Part shown: positions 9,446 to 18,291 of the stretch, in pieces
Layout: the number at the start of each line of letters is the position of its first letter
Numbering within the stretch: the first letter of the stretch is position 1
Assembly: GCF_025947285.1 (NCBI RefSeq)
Contig: NZ_CP110008.1
Span: 2,805,001 to 2,869,000, forward strand
Direction: 5' to 3'
Length of the DNA stretch: 64,000 nucleotides
Source: Flavobacterium sp. N2820
Lineage (GTDB): Bacteria; Bacteroidota; Bacteroidia; Flavobacteriales; Flavobacteriaceae
Position numbers and translations under genes: made by a program
The notes under the pieces: generated by a model
What the model was told of the DNA's origin: nothing
The model's input: only the letters and a program-made list of their open reading frames with translations
Databases searched by the model: none

Positions 9446-10177
9446 ATGATTTACAAGTTTTTACCCCTAATTTTATTCTGCGTTTTTTCATTTAAGCCAC
9501 TAACTACGGCTGATTTGAAAAAAAATTCAGTTTCAATTACCGATCCAAAATTAATAGCAGCTAATGCAAAAGCAACTTTAGAAACAAAGTGTAAAACAGT
9601 TTACACAGCTATTGATGCTAATAATTTGTCATTGCCAAAATTTGAAAGTTTTTTTGCTGCTTTTCAAGGTTATGAGATCTTGAAATTGCAAGGCAAAATA
9701 GTGAATGAGGTTTTAACGGTTATTGATTTTAGCTTGTCTTCAACTGAAGAGCGAATGTGGGTAATTGACATGAAAACGCAAAAAGTAATTTTGAAAACGC
9801 TAGTTGCGCATGGGAGAAATTCGGGTATTGAATTTGCTACAAATTTTTCTAATGAAAATGAATCTTATAAAAGTAGTTTAGGTTTTTATATAACTGGTGA
9901 AGTTTATCAAGGAAAGCATGGAACTTCATTACGATTAGATGGAATGGAATATGGAATTAACGATAGAGCTCGTGATAGAGCAGTGGTGATTCATGGTGCG
10001 GATTATGTAAGTAAAAAATTAGCAAGAGCACAAGGTTATATAGGAAGAAGTCAAGGATGTCCAGCTGTTCCTTATGAAGTTCATAAACAATTAATTGAGA
10101 CAATCAAAAATAAATCGTGTATTTTCATCTATCATCCTTCTAGAAATTACATAGTTAAATCTAAGTTAGTTTCTTAG
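9446..10177 (+). CDS. Murein L,D-transpeptidase catalytic domain protein (YkuD_2 type)
   Basis: Exported 243-residue protein with an N-terminal hydrophobic signal. The C-terminal half holds an L,D-transpeptidase-like catalytic region: VIHGADYVSKK followed by GYIGRSQGCPAVP, giving the His and the Ser-x-Gly-Cys pattern of the YkuD fold, with Cys as the expected nucleophile. Members of this Bacteroidota family are thought to act on peptidoglycan crosslinks or linked lipoproteins, but the substrate is unproven. It has its own promoter. Its stop overlaps the stop of a second, convergent L,D-transpeptidase gene by four bases. Confidence 0.82.
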   Translation: MIYKFLPLILFCVFSFKPLTTADLKKNSVSITDPKLIAANAKATLETKCKTVYTAIDANNLSLPKFESFFAAFQGYEILKLQGKIVNEVLTVIDFSLSSTEERMWVIDMKTQKVILKTLVAHGRNSGIEFATNFSNENESYKSSLGFYITGEVYQGKHGTSLRLDGMEYGINDRARDRAVVIHGADYVSKKLARAQGYIGRSQGCPAVPYEVHKQLIETIKNKSCIFIYHPSRNYIVKSKLVS

Positions 10178-11784
10178 TTTTCTCTAAGTTTTTCAAACAA
10201 TTCTTTATCTAAATTATAGATATCGTCTCTAAATTGAAGTTGATTGTTTTCGAACCAACTTGTCCAATAGAAAATATGAATATTTACAGTGTCTTTTACA
10301 GACACTGTTTTTGTTTTTTCTCGTTTTATAATAGAGTCAATTTCTGCTGATTCCCATTTTTTTGCATTTTCTTTAATTAAAATTTGCTTGGCTAAAACCA
10401 ATGGGTTTTCAATACGAACACATCCCGAACTTAAAGAACGATTGTTTCTTACAAAATAATCACGGTGATTTGTGTCATGTAAATAAACCAAGTGACTATT
10501 CGGAAAATTGAATTTCACCAATCCTAACGAATTATTGTAGCCGGGTTTTTGAACATATCGATAACTATTTGCTCTTGATGGATTCCATTCGTATGGGTTG
10601 ACTTCTTCACCTTTATTGTTGTAAATAGTTAACTTTCTTGAAGGAAAATAATTTCTATTTTTTGAAGCAGAAGGTGTTAAATCTTCTTTTATAATCGTAG
10701 GTGGAATGGTCCAAGTAGGATTAAAAACAAAGTTTGAAAGTTTTGAAGTTAATATTGGTGTTTTTCTTTTTGCTGTTCCAACCACTGTTTTGTGTGTAGC
10801 AACTGTATCGTTGTCTACTACATAATTTAGCATATATTCAGGAAGATTTACAATTAAATATTGTTTGCCTAGATCGTTTGGGTACCAACGCCATCTTTCT
10901 AAATTGGCAAATATTTGTTCTCTTCTTTCATTTTTTGTCACGTTTAACGCGTTTAAAGTTCCTTTTCCAATAACTCCATCTTGTAGCAACCCGTGACGAC
11001 CTTGAAATTTTTTAATAGCTTTAAAAGTTAATGTGTCGTATGCCCAAGTTAGGATGGTATCTTTGTTTTTGTAATCGTTCCAATAAGCTAATCTTTTTTT
11101 AATTTTTACCATTTCGGGTAAAGTATCGTTCAAAACAATTTTATCTTTTTTAATTTCAATTTTAGAAAATGTAGTATTTGGGAATTTATCTAATGCAATT
11201 AAACTTTTTTTAAGTAATTGATATACAATGTGATTTGGTTTTAAGTCTTTAAAGGTAGAAGCTACTTTTTGTTCTTTAATTGCTGTTTCCAATAAAGGAG
11301 AAAGTGCAATTTCTTTGGGTTTTAAATCCCAATCGGTATACAATTCTTTTGGATTTAGTTTGCCTTTGTGTAAATGAAGTGCCAATTTTTCAAACGATTC
11401 AGTAAGCAAAATATCATACTTTACAATATCTTCATCAGATAATTCGGTTCTTTTGGTTTCTAAAAGATCAATAAATTCGATGGAATAATCTCTAGGATTT
11501 AATCCTTCTTGATAACAAAATTTGATTTCGTTGATTAAATCATTTCGGTTTTCATCCAAATACCAAATTTCGTGAAAATTCATTTTTTGATAGTATAATT
11601 TTAAACTATCTGATTTGTCTGTAAGTAGCTCTGGATTTACAGGTCTTATAATTACGTCGTGAATAGTATCTTTAATGATGCTATCGTCAAAGGCAACTGA
11701 TTTATCTTCTTTTTTACAAGAAATAAATATAGTTAGTACTAATAGAGAAGTAATTATCTTCATAGGGAAAATCCGTTTGGACAT
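10174..11784 (-). CDS. L,D-transpeptidase lipoprotein (YcbB/LdtD-like)
   Basis: Probable peptidoglycan 3-3 crosslinking enzyme of 536 residues. A lipoprotein signal leads to the lipobox FISC followed by KKED. The middle carries a peptidoglycan-binding-like segment (IKKFQGRHGLLQDGVIGKGT). The C-terminal YkuD domain shows VYLHDTNHRDYF and then SLSSGCVRIENP, holding the catalytic His and Cys. The layout matches the YcbB/LdtD group. An ATG eight codons in (11763) gives an equally good signal peptide. It converges with the YkuD_2-type gene and no terminator lies between them. The attached fatty acid predicts a membrane-anchored periplasmic enzyme. Confidence 0.87.
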   Translation of the reverse strand: MSKRIFPMKIITSLLVLTIFISCKKEDKSVAFDDSIIKDTIHDVIIRPVNPELLTDKSDSLKLYYQKMNFHEIWYLDENRNDLINEIKFCYQEGLNPRDYSIEFIDLLETKRTELSDEDIVKYDILLTESFEKLALHLHKGKLNPKELYTDWDLKPKEIALSPLLETAIKEQKVASTFKDLKPNHIVYQLLKKSLIALDKFPNTTFSKIEIKKDKIVLNDTLPEMVKIKKRLAYWNDYKNKDTILTWAYDTLTFKAIKKFQGRHGLLQDGVIGKGTLNALNVTKNERREQIFANLERWRWYPNDLGKQYLIVNLPEYMLNYVVDNDTVATHKTVVGTAKRKTPILTSKLSNFVFNPTWTIPPTIIKEDLTPSASKNRNYFPSRKLTIYNNKGEEVNPYEWNPSRANSYRYVQKPGYNNSLGLVKFNFPNSHLVYLHDTNHRDYFVRNNRSLSSGCVRIENPLVLAKQILIKENAKKWESAEIDSIIKREKTKTVSVKDTVNIHIFYWTSWFENNQLQFRDDIYNLDKELFEKLREN

Positions 11785-11805
11785 ATAAATGTAATAAAAA
11801 TCTTT

Positions 11806-12243
11806 TTAATTTTTCTTAAACATCACAAAATGAATGCCAACATCGGGAATATTAAAAGAATCTCCTAAAACAGTATAACCTGATTTTTTATAAAATGAAA
11901 CTGCCTTTTCGCGTGCATTGAACCAAATTAAATGGGCTTTTTCTTGCCAACAAAAATTTTCTGCAGCTTTTAAAAGTTGTTCACCATAACCCTTGCTTTG
12001 AAAATTTTCTAAAACGGCCATACCTCTAATTTGAAATTGTGTTTTCTCTGAAAAAAGGAGCGAGTTTGTTTTGAAAACCGAAACTACTCCAATTATATTT
12101 TCGTTTTCAAATAATCCAAAATGAGTAGTTGTAGTAGCATCATCTCCATTAAAATGACAGGTTTCGATTGGTTTTCCTTTTCTTAAAACCTCTTGACGAA
12201 CGATGTAAGTTTCTAAAGCAGTAATTTTTTTAACAACTTGCAT
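11806..12243 (-). CDS. GNAT-family N-acetyltransferase
   Basis: A 145-residue enzyme with the GNAT fold. The acetyl-CoA binding motif A is seen in IRGMAVLENFQSKGYGEQLL (R/QxxGxG/A form, about residues 85-105). It is followed by the motif B region LIWFNAREKAVSFYKKSGY. Length is normal for a stand-alone domain. The acceptor cannot be predicted. It ends 21 bases before the start of the L,D-transpeptidase gene, so the two may be co-transcribed. Confidence 0.85.
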   Translation of the reverse strand: MQVVKKITALETYIVRQEVLRKGKPIETCHFNGDDATTTTHFGLFENENIIGVVSVFKTNSLLFSEKTQFQIRGMAVLENFQSKGYGEQLLKAAENFCWQEKAHLIWFNAREKAVSFYKKSGYTVLGDSFNIPDVGIHFVMFKKN

Positions 12244-12358
12244 TTCTAACTATTTATATTTTAACGAATTAACGAATATTGATAAAGCGTCAACAAATTT
12301 ATAACAAAGGAATTGAAAAAATATGCTTAAAAATTTGCAATTAAAAAAACTTTTAAAG

Positions 12359-12366
12359 TATATTTG
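12359..12366 (+). promoter_or_regulatory. Promoter -7 box of the tRNA-Gly pair
   Basis: TATATTTG with a TTG 21 bases upstream (12335-12337). It is the only good promoter match before the two tRNA genes and probably drives both. Confidence 0.6.
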
Positions 12367-12402
12367 CACCCACAAAATAAGTATTATTTGCTTTTTTGAT
12401 TT

Positions 12403-12475
<73 letters not shown>

Positions 12476-12509
12476 CCAAAACAAGATAAAGTTTTAAAAA
12501 TTATCACCT

Positions 12510-12582
<73 letters not shown>

Positions 12583-12590
12583 CCACAAAA

Positions 12591-12617
12591 AAAGCCTTGC
12601 ATTTGCAAGGCTTTTTT
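12591..12617. terminator. Terminator between the tRNA pair and pepE
   Basis: An 8-bp stem GCCTTGCA / TGCAAGGC with a two-base loop is flanked by an A-run and a T-run. It ends the plus-strand tRNA transcript and, in the other direction, the pepE transcript, whose stop codon touches it. Confidence 0.85.
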
Positions 12618-13324
12618 TATTTCAATTCATTTAGCTCAGTTTCTGGGGCAACTTCTATTGGTGTTTCGCCTCTTTTGAAAATCCGGGCGGTTAAAGTTCC
12701 TTTTAATTTAATAGAATCACCTTTTACAGCTAACCAACTTCCTTCTCTCAATCCAACTACAGGTTGCGGATTAAATTGATGAAATTCATTAATTCTCGTT
12801 TCTCGCGTTTCACCCATGTGGGTTGAACCTTCAATTGGATCTAAATAATGGGGATTTATATTAAAGGAAACAAAGCCTAAAGTTCTAAAACTTGGTGGAT
12901 ACACAATTGGCATATCGTTTGTAGTGCTCATGGTTAAGCCGCAAATATTGCTTCCTGCGCTGGTTCCAAGGTACGGTGTTCCGTTTTTAACTACTTTTTC
13001 TAAAGTATCAATTACATTGTTTTTGTAAAGTTGGCTTACTAATAAAAAGGTGTTTCCGCCTCCGGTGAATATGCCTTTAGCGTTTTCAAGAGCTGCTATT
13101 GGATTTTCAAACTCGTGTATTCCTTTGACCGAAATGTTAATTTTCGCAAAAGCTTCGCCTACCTTTTTAGTATATTCTTCATGTGAAATACCGCTTGGAC
13201 GGGCATAAGGAATAAAAAGAATTTCATTACAATTGGCAAAAAAAGATTGTAATTCGGGCAATAAATAATCTAAGTAACTTCCATTATGTAGTGTTGAGGT
13301 ACTGGCTATAAGTATATTTTTCAT
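12617..13324 (-). CDS. pepE: Dipeptidase E (alpha-aspartyl dipeptidase)
   Basis: Cytoplasmic peptidase of family S51 that cleaves dipeptides with N-terminal aspartate. The 235-residue protein has the family length and the nucleophile motif LGTSAGSN (Ser near residue 120). It also has the conserved GIFTGGGNTF segment and NPHYLDP with the expected His. A TAnnTTTG box 12 bases upstream of the ATG marks the promoter, and the tRNA-linked terminator lies at its 3' end. The gene is a single unit; neighbours do not suggest a special role. Confidence 0.88.
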   Translation of the reverse strand: MKNILIASTSTLHNGSYLDYLLPELQSFFANCNEILFIPYARPSGISHEEYTKKVGEAFAKINISVKGIHEFENPIAALENAKGIFTGGGNTFLLVSQLYKNNVIDTLEKVVKNGTPYLGTSAGSNICGLTMSTTNDMPIVYPPSFRTLGFVSFNINPHYLDPIEGSTHMGETRETRINEFHQFNPQPVVGLREGSWLAVKGDSIKLKGTLTARIFKRGETPIEVAPETELNELK

Positions 13325-13336
13325 TGATTTTTTTTA

Positions 13337-13344
13337 CAAATTTA
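13337..13344 (-). promoter_or_regulatory. Promoter -7 box of pepE
   Basis: TAAATTTG on the minus strand, 12 bases before the pepE ATG. No clear -33 TTG was seen. Confidence 0.5.
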
Positions 13345-13434
13345 AATTATTCTATTAACATAAGTTTATCATCTTGTTAGGATTTCGTTTTGAGGTGTAT
13401 TTGGTACATTTACAAAAATATTCAATTTTATTTC

Positions 13435-14193
13435 ATGCTAAAAAAACTACTTTTCTTCTTTTTGTGTTTTCCAATGTTCATTTTTTCGCAAAATGATACT
13501 GTTATTAGCGGTAAGGTAGTTTCAGAATCTAATAGTTTAGAAGGAATTCATATTTTAAATACTTCTCAAAATAAAGGTGAAATTACAGACGCTCGTGGTT
13601 ATTTCAAAATAAAAGTAAAAGTAAATGATACCCTGCAATTTAGTGCAGTTCATTTGAAAGCAACACAATATATAATTCAACAACACGACTTAAAAGCTGA
13701 ATTAATTTTTGTTCAAATGAAATCATTAATTAGTGAGCTGGATGAAATTACGCTTACAGAATATAAAAATATTAATGCCGTTGCATTAGGAATTATTCCT
13801 GCAAATCAGAAAACATATACTCCTGCTGAACGTAAACTTGTTACAGCAGAAGAATTTCATTGGTACAGTCCTTTATTAATTCCTTTAGGAGGTATGAGTG
13901 TTGACGGATTAATTAATTCCGTTAGCGGAAGAACAAGTATGTTGAAGAAAGAACTTGCAGTGGAACGAAAAGAAGAATTGCAAGCAAAAACTTCTGATTA
14001 TTTTGAAAGAAAATATTTTACTGATAATTTAAAAATCCCAGAAGAATATGTTGATGGGTTTTTATTTTATATAGTTGAAAATTCTAGTTATATTCGAGCA
14101 ATGAGAGACAAAAATAAAACAATGGCAACTTTTGTTTTGTCTGGATTAGCAGTTGAATATTTGAAATTAAAAGAAATAGAAACTGAAAAATAG
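13435..14193 (+). CDS. Carboxypeptidase-like regulatory domain protein, copy 1
   Basis: Exported protein of 252 residues. The start at 13435 gives a clean signal peptide (MLKKLLFFFLCFPMFIF, then SQ); an earlier in-frame start would only add a polar leader. Residues of about 20-105 form a CarboxypepD_reg-like beta-sandwich (SGKVVSESNSLEGIHI, ITDARGYFKI, DTLQFSAVHLK, ending in ELDEITLTEY). The rest is helical and not recognised. It lies seven bases before a paralogue of the same layout, then a DUF6702 gene and an M1 peptidase gene, all probably one operon. The domain is a cell-surface module; no specific function can be given. Confidence 0.78.
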   Translation: MLKKLLFFFLCFPMFIFSQNDTVISGKVVSESNSLEGIHILNTSQNKGEITDARGYFKIKVKVNDTLQFSAVHLKATQYIIQQHDLKAELIFVQMKSLISELDEITLTEYKNINAVALGIIPANQKTYTPAERKLVTAEEFHWYSPLLIPLGGMSVDGLINSVSGRTSMLKKELAVERKEELQAKTSDYFERKYFTDNLKIPEEYVDGFLFYIVENSSYIRAMRDKNKTMATFVLSGLAVEYLKLKEIETEK

Positions 14194-14200
14194 CCAAACC

Positions 14201-15034
14201 ATGAAATATAAAATTTTACTTTTATTTGTTTTAATCATCACCCAAATCAGTTTTTCTCAAGGTGTAGAACGAAAAGTTTTGCGAGGAAAAATTGTTGCGG
14301 ATTCATTAGAAGTTGAAAACTTAACGGTTTATAATATTACTTCAAACATAGGTGCAATTACGGATGTTGATGGAAAATTCTCAATCAATGCAAGAGCAAC
14401 TGATACATTATTTATTCAAGGGTTATCATATGATTCTATGCGATATGTATTAACAGATAAAGATTTTTGGCTGCCTGTATTAGAAATAAAATTGCATATA
14501 AAAATCACAGAGTTAAATGAAATTATAATTACACCCTATACTTTGACGGGTAATTTAAATGAAGATACGAAACGTATTCAAGTATATGGAGAAGGATTTG
14601 CAAAAATTGACGCCAAAGTAGTTAAATATTATGATGATGATATAAGACTTGGAACGCCAGAAAATACCGCAATGCCTAGTCAGTTTGCGCCTAATGGCTC
14701 TAATTTTAATTTTATGGCAATTGGTGCAGGTATAATAAGTATGCTTGTGAAAAATGAAAATCCGAAAAAGAATTCTGAACGTGTTTTCGAAGAAAGAAGA
14801 ATTAGAGATATTCAGTCTAAATCTTTTTCAGAACATATTTATGAACGGTTTTCACATAATTTTTTCATAGAAACTTTAAAAATTAAAAACGAGGATATTC
14901 CAATGTATATGAGTTTTGCAGAATTAAACGTCTATGAACTTTCACCTCTTTTAAAAGCAGAAAATGAATTAAAATTGATTGAATACCTTATTAACAAATC
15001 AACTGAATTCAAATTGCAAAAAGAAAAAGAATAA
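14201..15034 (+). CDS. Carboxypeptidase-like regulatory domain protein, copy 2
   Basis: Paralogue of the preceding gene, 277 residues, with a signal peptide (to FSQG) and the same beta-sandwich (LRGKIVADSLEVENLTVYN, ITDVDGKFSI, DTLFIQGLSYD, then ELNEIIITPY). The C-terminal part again is helical and unassigned, with SFSEHIYERF and an acidic/Lys tail. The similarity of fold, length and order implies tandem duplication followed by strong divergence. It is separated by 16 bases from the DUF6702 gene. Confidence 0.78.
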   Translation: MKYKILLLFVLIITQISFSQGVERKVLRGKIVADSLEVENLTVYNITSNIGAITDVDGKFSINARATDTLFIQGLSYDSMRYVLTDKDFWLPVLEIKLHIKITELNEIIITPYTLTGNLNEDTKRIQVYGEGFAKIDAKVVKYYDDDIRLGTPENTAMPSQFAPNGSNFNFMAIGAGIISMLVKNENPKKNSERVFEERRIRDIQSKSFSEHIYERFSHNFFIETLKIKNEDIPMYMSFAELNVYELSPLLKAENELKLIEYLINKSTEFKLQKEKE

Positions 15035-15050
15035 TTCCTATTTTTACCAC

Positions 15051-15545
15051 ATGAAAAAACAATTGTTGCTTTTATTTGTCGTTTTATTTTTAAGTTCATT
15101 TAGTGCGCATAAATTTTATGTTTCGGTGACTCAAATTGATTATGTTCCCTCCAAAAAAAGGATTGAAATTACTTATCGAATCTTTATAGATGATTTAGAA
15201 AAGGGATTAAACAAAAGATTCAACAAAAAAGTAAATTTAACATCTACCAAAGAATTACCCGAAGCCGAAGAATTAATCAAAAGTTATCTGAAAGAAAAAA
15301 TAAAAATATCAATCAATAAAAAACCACAAAATATAGAGTTTTTGGCTAGGGAAGTGGAAGGTGATGTGTTAATTTTATACACAAAAATTGCTATTTCAAA
15401 AAAAATAAATACCTTCGAAATCTATAATTCATTGTTAACTGAAGTATACTCTGATCAACAAAATATTGTTCATACGAATATAAATAGTAACAAAAAAAGT
15501 ATTTTGTTGACTAATACAGAATTACAAGAAAAAATTGACTATTAA
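15051..15545 (+). CDS. DUF6702 family secreted protein
   Basis: A 164-residue exported protein with signal peptide MKKQLLLLFVVLFLSSFSA and then HKFYVSVTQIDY, the family's typical opening. The remainder is beta-rich. An in-frame start at 14979 would overlap the preceding gene by 56 bases and put a polar leader before the signal peptide, so 15051 is preferred. DUF6702 genes are often found before M1 peptidase genes in flavobacteria, as here (15-base gap). Function unknown. Confidence 0.78.
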   Translation: MKKQLLLLFVVLFLSSFSAHKFYVSVTQIDYVPSKKRIEITYRIFIDDLEKGLNKRFNKKVNLTSTKELPEAEELIKSYLKEKIKISINKKPQNIEFLAREVEGDVLILYTKIAISKKINTFEIYNSLLTEVYSDQQNIVHTNINSNKKSILLTNTELQEKIDY

Positions 15546-15560
15546 CTACCTAACTATATT

Positions 15561-17840
15561 ATGAAGAATTCTATTGTTTTCAGTGCGTTTTTATCCATAG
15601 TGGTGGCTTTTGGAGCAACTGCTCAAGAAGTAAAACCAGACGAAAAAAAACCAGTACAAGGACATTATAATGAGAATAAATTTCGTCAAATGTATGATGA
15701 AATGGCAACTCCTAACATGTTCAGAACAGCTTCGGGTGCTCCCGGACCAGCATATTATCAGCAAAAAGCAGATTACAAAATGAATCTGGAATTAGATGAT
15801 AAAAACAAAAAACTATATGGTTCAGAAACCATCACATACTACAATAATTCACCCGAAAATTTAGAATATTTATGGGTGCAATTAGAACAAAATATTGAAA
15901 GACCAGATTCTAAAACACCTTTAGTGGACAACGAAACACTTCCTAAAAGTATTACAACGGATGGATTTGCAAAAAAATTCGTTGAAAACCCTTTTCCAGG
16001 CGGATTTAATATTGACTATGTAAAAGATGCTAAAGGAAATGCTATGAAATACACAGTGAATCAAACCATGATGCGTATTGATTTAGCAAAACCTTTAAAA
16101 AGTGGTGATAAAATTACATTTTCAATTAAATGGTGGTATAATATTGTAAATTATCAAGAGCAAGCAAACAATGGTCGTTCGGGTTATGAGCAATTTAAAG
16201 ACGGAAATCGCTTGTATGTAATGGCACAGTTTTTTCCAAGAATGGCGGTTTATAATGATGTTGAAGGTTGGCAAAATATGCAGTTTTGGGGAAGAGGTGA
16301 GTTTGCTTTAGTTTTTGGAGATTACGAAGTAAATATTACAGTTCCTGCTGACCACGTAATGGAAGCTACAGGAGTATTACAAAATAGAGGTGAAGTGTTT
16401 ACACCTGCACAAGTAAAACGTTGGGAATTAGCCGAAAAAACATTTGATAAGCCAGTTGTTATTGTAACACAAGAAGAAGCAACTGCAAAAGAAAGCAGTT
16501 TTTCTGACCAAAAGAAAACATGGAAGTTCAAAGCACAAAATGTACGTGATTTTGGTTTTTCAACTTCAAGAAAATTTATAATTGATGCAATGGCTGTTGA
16601 TTTACCAACAAATAAACCATTGGCTATTTCTATTTATCCTAAAGAAGCTAATCCACTTTGGGGAGATTTATCAACAAAAGCAGTTGCTCACACCTTAAAA
16701 ACATATTCACATTATACATTTGATTATCCATATCCAAAAGCTGTTTCAGTTTCTGCAGAAGACCAAGGAATGGAATATCCAATGATTTGCTGGAACTATG
16801 GTCGTCCTGATGAAACAGGATTTGTAAGCGATAGAATTAAATACGGAATGTTAGGCGTAATTATCCACGAAGTTGGACATAATTTCTTTCCAATGATTGT
16901 AAATTCAGACGAAAGACAATGGACTTGGATGGACGAAGGATTAAATACCTTTTTAGAATATTTAACCGAAACTACATTTGATCCAAATTTTCCTGCAACA
17001 CGCGGACCAGCAAAAAATATTGTGCCTTATATGAAAGGAAATCAACAATATTTAGAACCAATTATGTCGAATTCTGAAAATATTTACAATTTTGGTGCAA
17101 ACGCTTATGGAAAACCAGCTACAGGATTAAATATTTTAAGAGAAACTATTATGGGTCATGAACTGTTTGATCATGCTTTCAAAACCTATGCAAACCGTTG
17201 GAAATTTAAACATCCTACACCAGAAGATTTCTTTAGAACAATGGAAGATGCATCTGCAGTAGATTTAGATTGGTTTTGGAGAGGTTGGTTTTATTCAACA
17301 GACGTTACTGATATTGCAGTGAAAGATGTAAAACAATATTATGTTATTGAGCAAGATCCAAAAGAAGCAAAAGCACAATTCAATAGAAGAGGAAGAAAAA
17401 TTGGTGATGAAAATCAACCGATGTTGAAAATGGTTTTAGAAGGTTCAACAGAGTTTAAACCAGAATTGAAAAATGGTTTTGATTATTCTAAAGTTCAAGC
17501 ATTAAATGATTATTTGAATAAAAATTATACCGCGGAAGAAATCAGTAAATTAAGTACGCCTAAGTTTTTCTACGAAGTAGAATTTGCAAAACCAGGAGGA
17601 TTGATTATGCCAATTATTGTAGAACTTCAGTTTGAGGACGGAACTTCAGAAATACAAACGTTTCCAGCTCAAATTTGGAGAAGAAATAATGAAACTGCAA
17701 AACGAGTTTTTGCTACCGAAAAGAAAGTAGTAAAAATTCAACTGGATCCAAAATTAGAAACAGCTGATGTAGATGTTACTAACAATTTTTGGCCAAACGG
17801 AACGGTGGAATCAAAATTTGATTCATTAGAGAAAAAATAA
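15561..17840 (+). CDS. M1-family zinc metallopeptidase
   Basis: Exported aminopeptidase-type enzyme of 759 residues with a signal peptide cleaved near TAQEV. An N-terminal beta-rich M1 domain is followed by the catalytic domain. The substrate-binding loop is GMEYPM in place of the classic GAMEN. The zinc site is HEVGH (His436, His440) with Glu459 eighteen residues on (WMDEG), all intact. A C-terminal extension of about 180 residues follows. It closes the operon that starts with the two regulatory-domain proteins, and a strong terminator follows. It likely trims peptides in the periplasm or at the surface; substrates are unknown. Confidence 0.9.
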   Translation: MKNSIVFSAFLSIVVAFGATAQEVKPDEKKPVQGHYNENKFRQMYDEMATPNMFRTASGAPGPAYYQQKADYKMNLELDDKNKKLYGSETITYYNNSPENLEYLWVQLEQNIERPDSKTPLVDNETLPKSITTDGFAKKFVENPFPGGFNIDYVKDAKGNAMKYTVNQTMMRIDLAKPLKSGDKITFSIKWWYNIVNYQEQANNGRSGYEQFKDGNRLYVMAQFFPRMAVYNDVEGWQNMQFWGRGEFALVFGDYEVNITVPADHVMEATGVLQNRGEVFTPAQVKRWELAEKTFDKPVVIVTQEEATAKESSFSDQKKTWKFKAQNVRDFGFSTSRKFIIDAMAVDLPTNKPLAISIYPKEANPLWGDLSTKAVAHTLKTYSHYTFDYPYPKAVSVSAEDQGMEYPMICWNYGRPDETGFVSDRIKYGMLGVIIHEVGHNFFPMIVNSDERQWTWMDEGLNTFLEYLTETTFDPNFPATRGPAKNIVPYMKGNQQYLEPIMSNSENIYNFGANAYGKPATGLNILRETIMGHELFDHAFKTYANRWKFKHPTPEDFFRTMEDASAVDLDWFWRGWFYSTDVTDIAVKDVKQYYVIEQDPKEAKAQFNRRGRKIGDENQPMLKMVLEGSTEFKPELKNGFDYSKVQALNDYLNKNYTAEEISKLSTPKFFYEVEFAKPGGLIMPIIVELQFEDGTSEIQTFPAQIWRRNNETAKRVFATEKKVVKIQLDPKLETADVDVTNNFWPNGTVESKFDSLEKK

Positions 17841-17848
17841 GAATTAAG

Positions 17849-17874
17849 ACTATCTTCGGATAGTCTTTTTTTTT
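17849..17874 (+). terminator. Terminator after the M1 peptidase gene
   Basis: Perfect 7-bp stem GACTATC / GATAGTC with a TTCG tetraloop and eight T residues. A textbook intrinsic terminator. Confidence 0.92.
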
Positions 17875-17908
17875 GATTACTTTAAGATAAATAGGTTTAA
17901 AAACTTTG

Positions 17909-17916
17909 TAACTTTG
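17909..17916 (+). promoter_or_regulatory. Promoter -7 box of tatA
   Basis: TAACTTTG fits TAnnTTTG, 25 bases before the tatA ATG. An AACTTTG directly before it makes a near-tandem copy, as also seen before dnaG. Confidence 0.55.
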
Positions 17917-17941
17917 CGAAGTTAACTTTCAAAATTAGATT

Positions 17942-18289
17942 ATGTTTGGAATTGGTGGCGGTGAATTATTTTTCATCATTTTAGTCGTATTAATGTTATT
18001 TGGGTCTGATAAGATTCCTGATATTGCTCGTGCTCTAGGAAAAGGTATGGCGCAATTAAAAAACGCTACCAACGAAATCAAGAATGAAATACATAACGGT
18101 GCAAAAGACAGCGGTTTGGATATGAATACCTTAACGGGTGGTATTTCAGATGAAATTAATAAAGCCAAAGAAGGTATTAATAAAATGGTAAATCCCATTG
18201 AAAATATTGATTTAGGCATCGAAAATCCGATAGAAAAAGTACAAGAAGATATTGAAACTATTACTGGACCTATTAAAAGACAATTGTAA
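17942..18289 (+). CDS. tatA: Twin-arginine translocase subunit TatA/TatB
   Basis: Pore-forming component of the Sec-independent export system for folded proteins. The 115-residue protein opens with MFGIGGGELFFIILVVLMLF, a single short membrane helix. The conserved FG hinge (LFGSDKIPDIARALGKG) and an amphipathic helix follow, then a polar tail. The length suits TatA/TatE; Bacteroidota TatA and TatB are hard to tell apart. The next gene begins two bases after its stop, so they are probably co-transcribed. tatC is not nearby. Confidence 0.88.
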   Translation: MFGIGGGELFFIILVVLMLFGSDKIPDIARALGKGMAQLKNATNEIKNEIHNGAKDSGLDMNTLTGGISDEINKAKEGINKMVNPIENIDLGIENPIEKVQEDIETITGPIKRQL

Positions 18290-18291
18290 TT

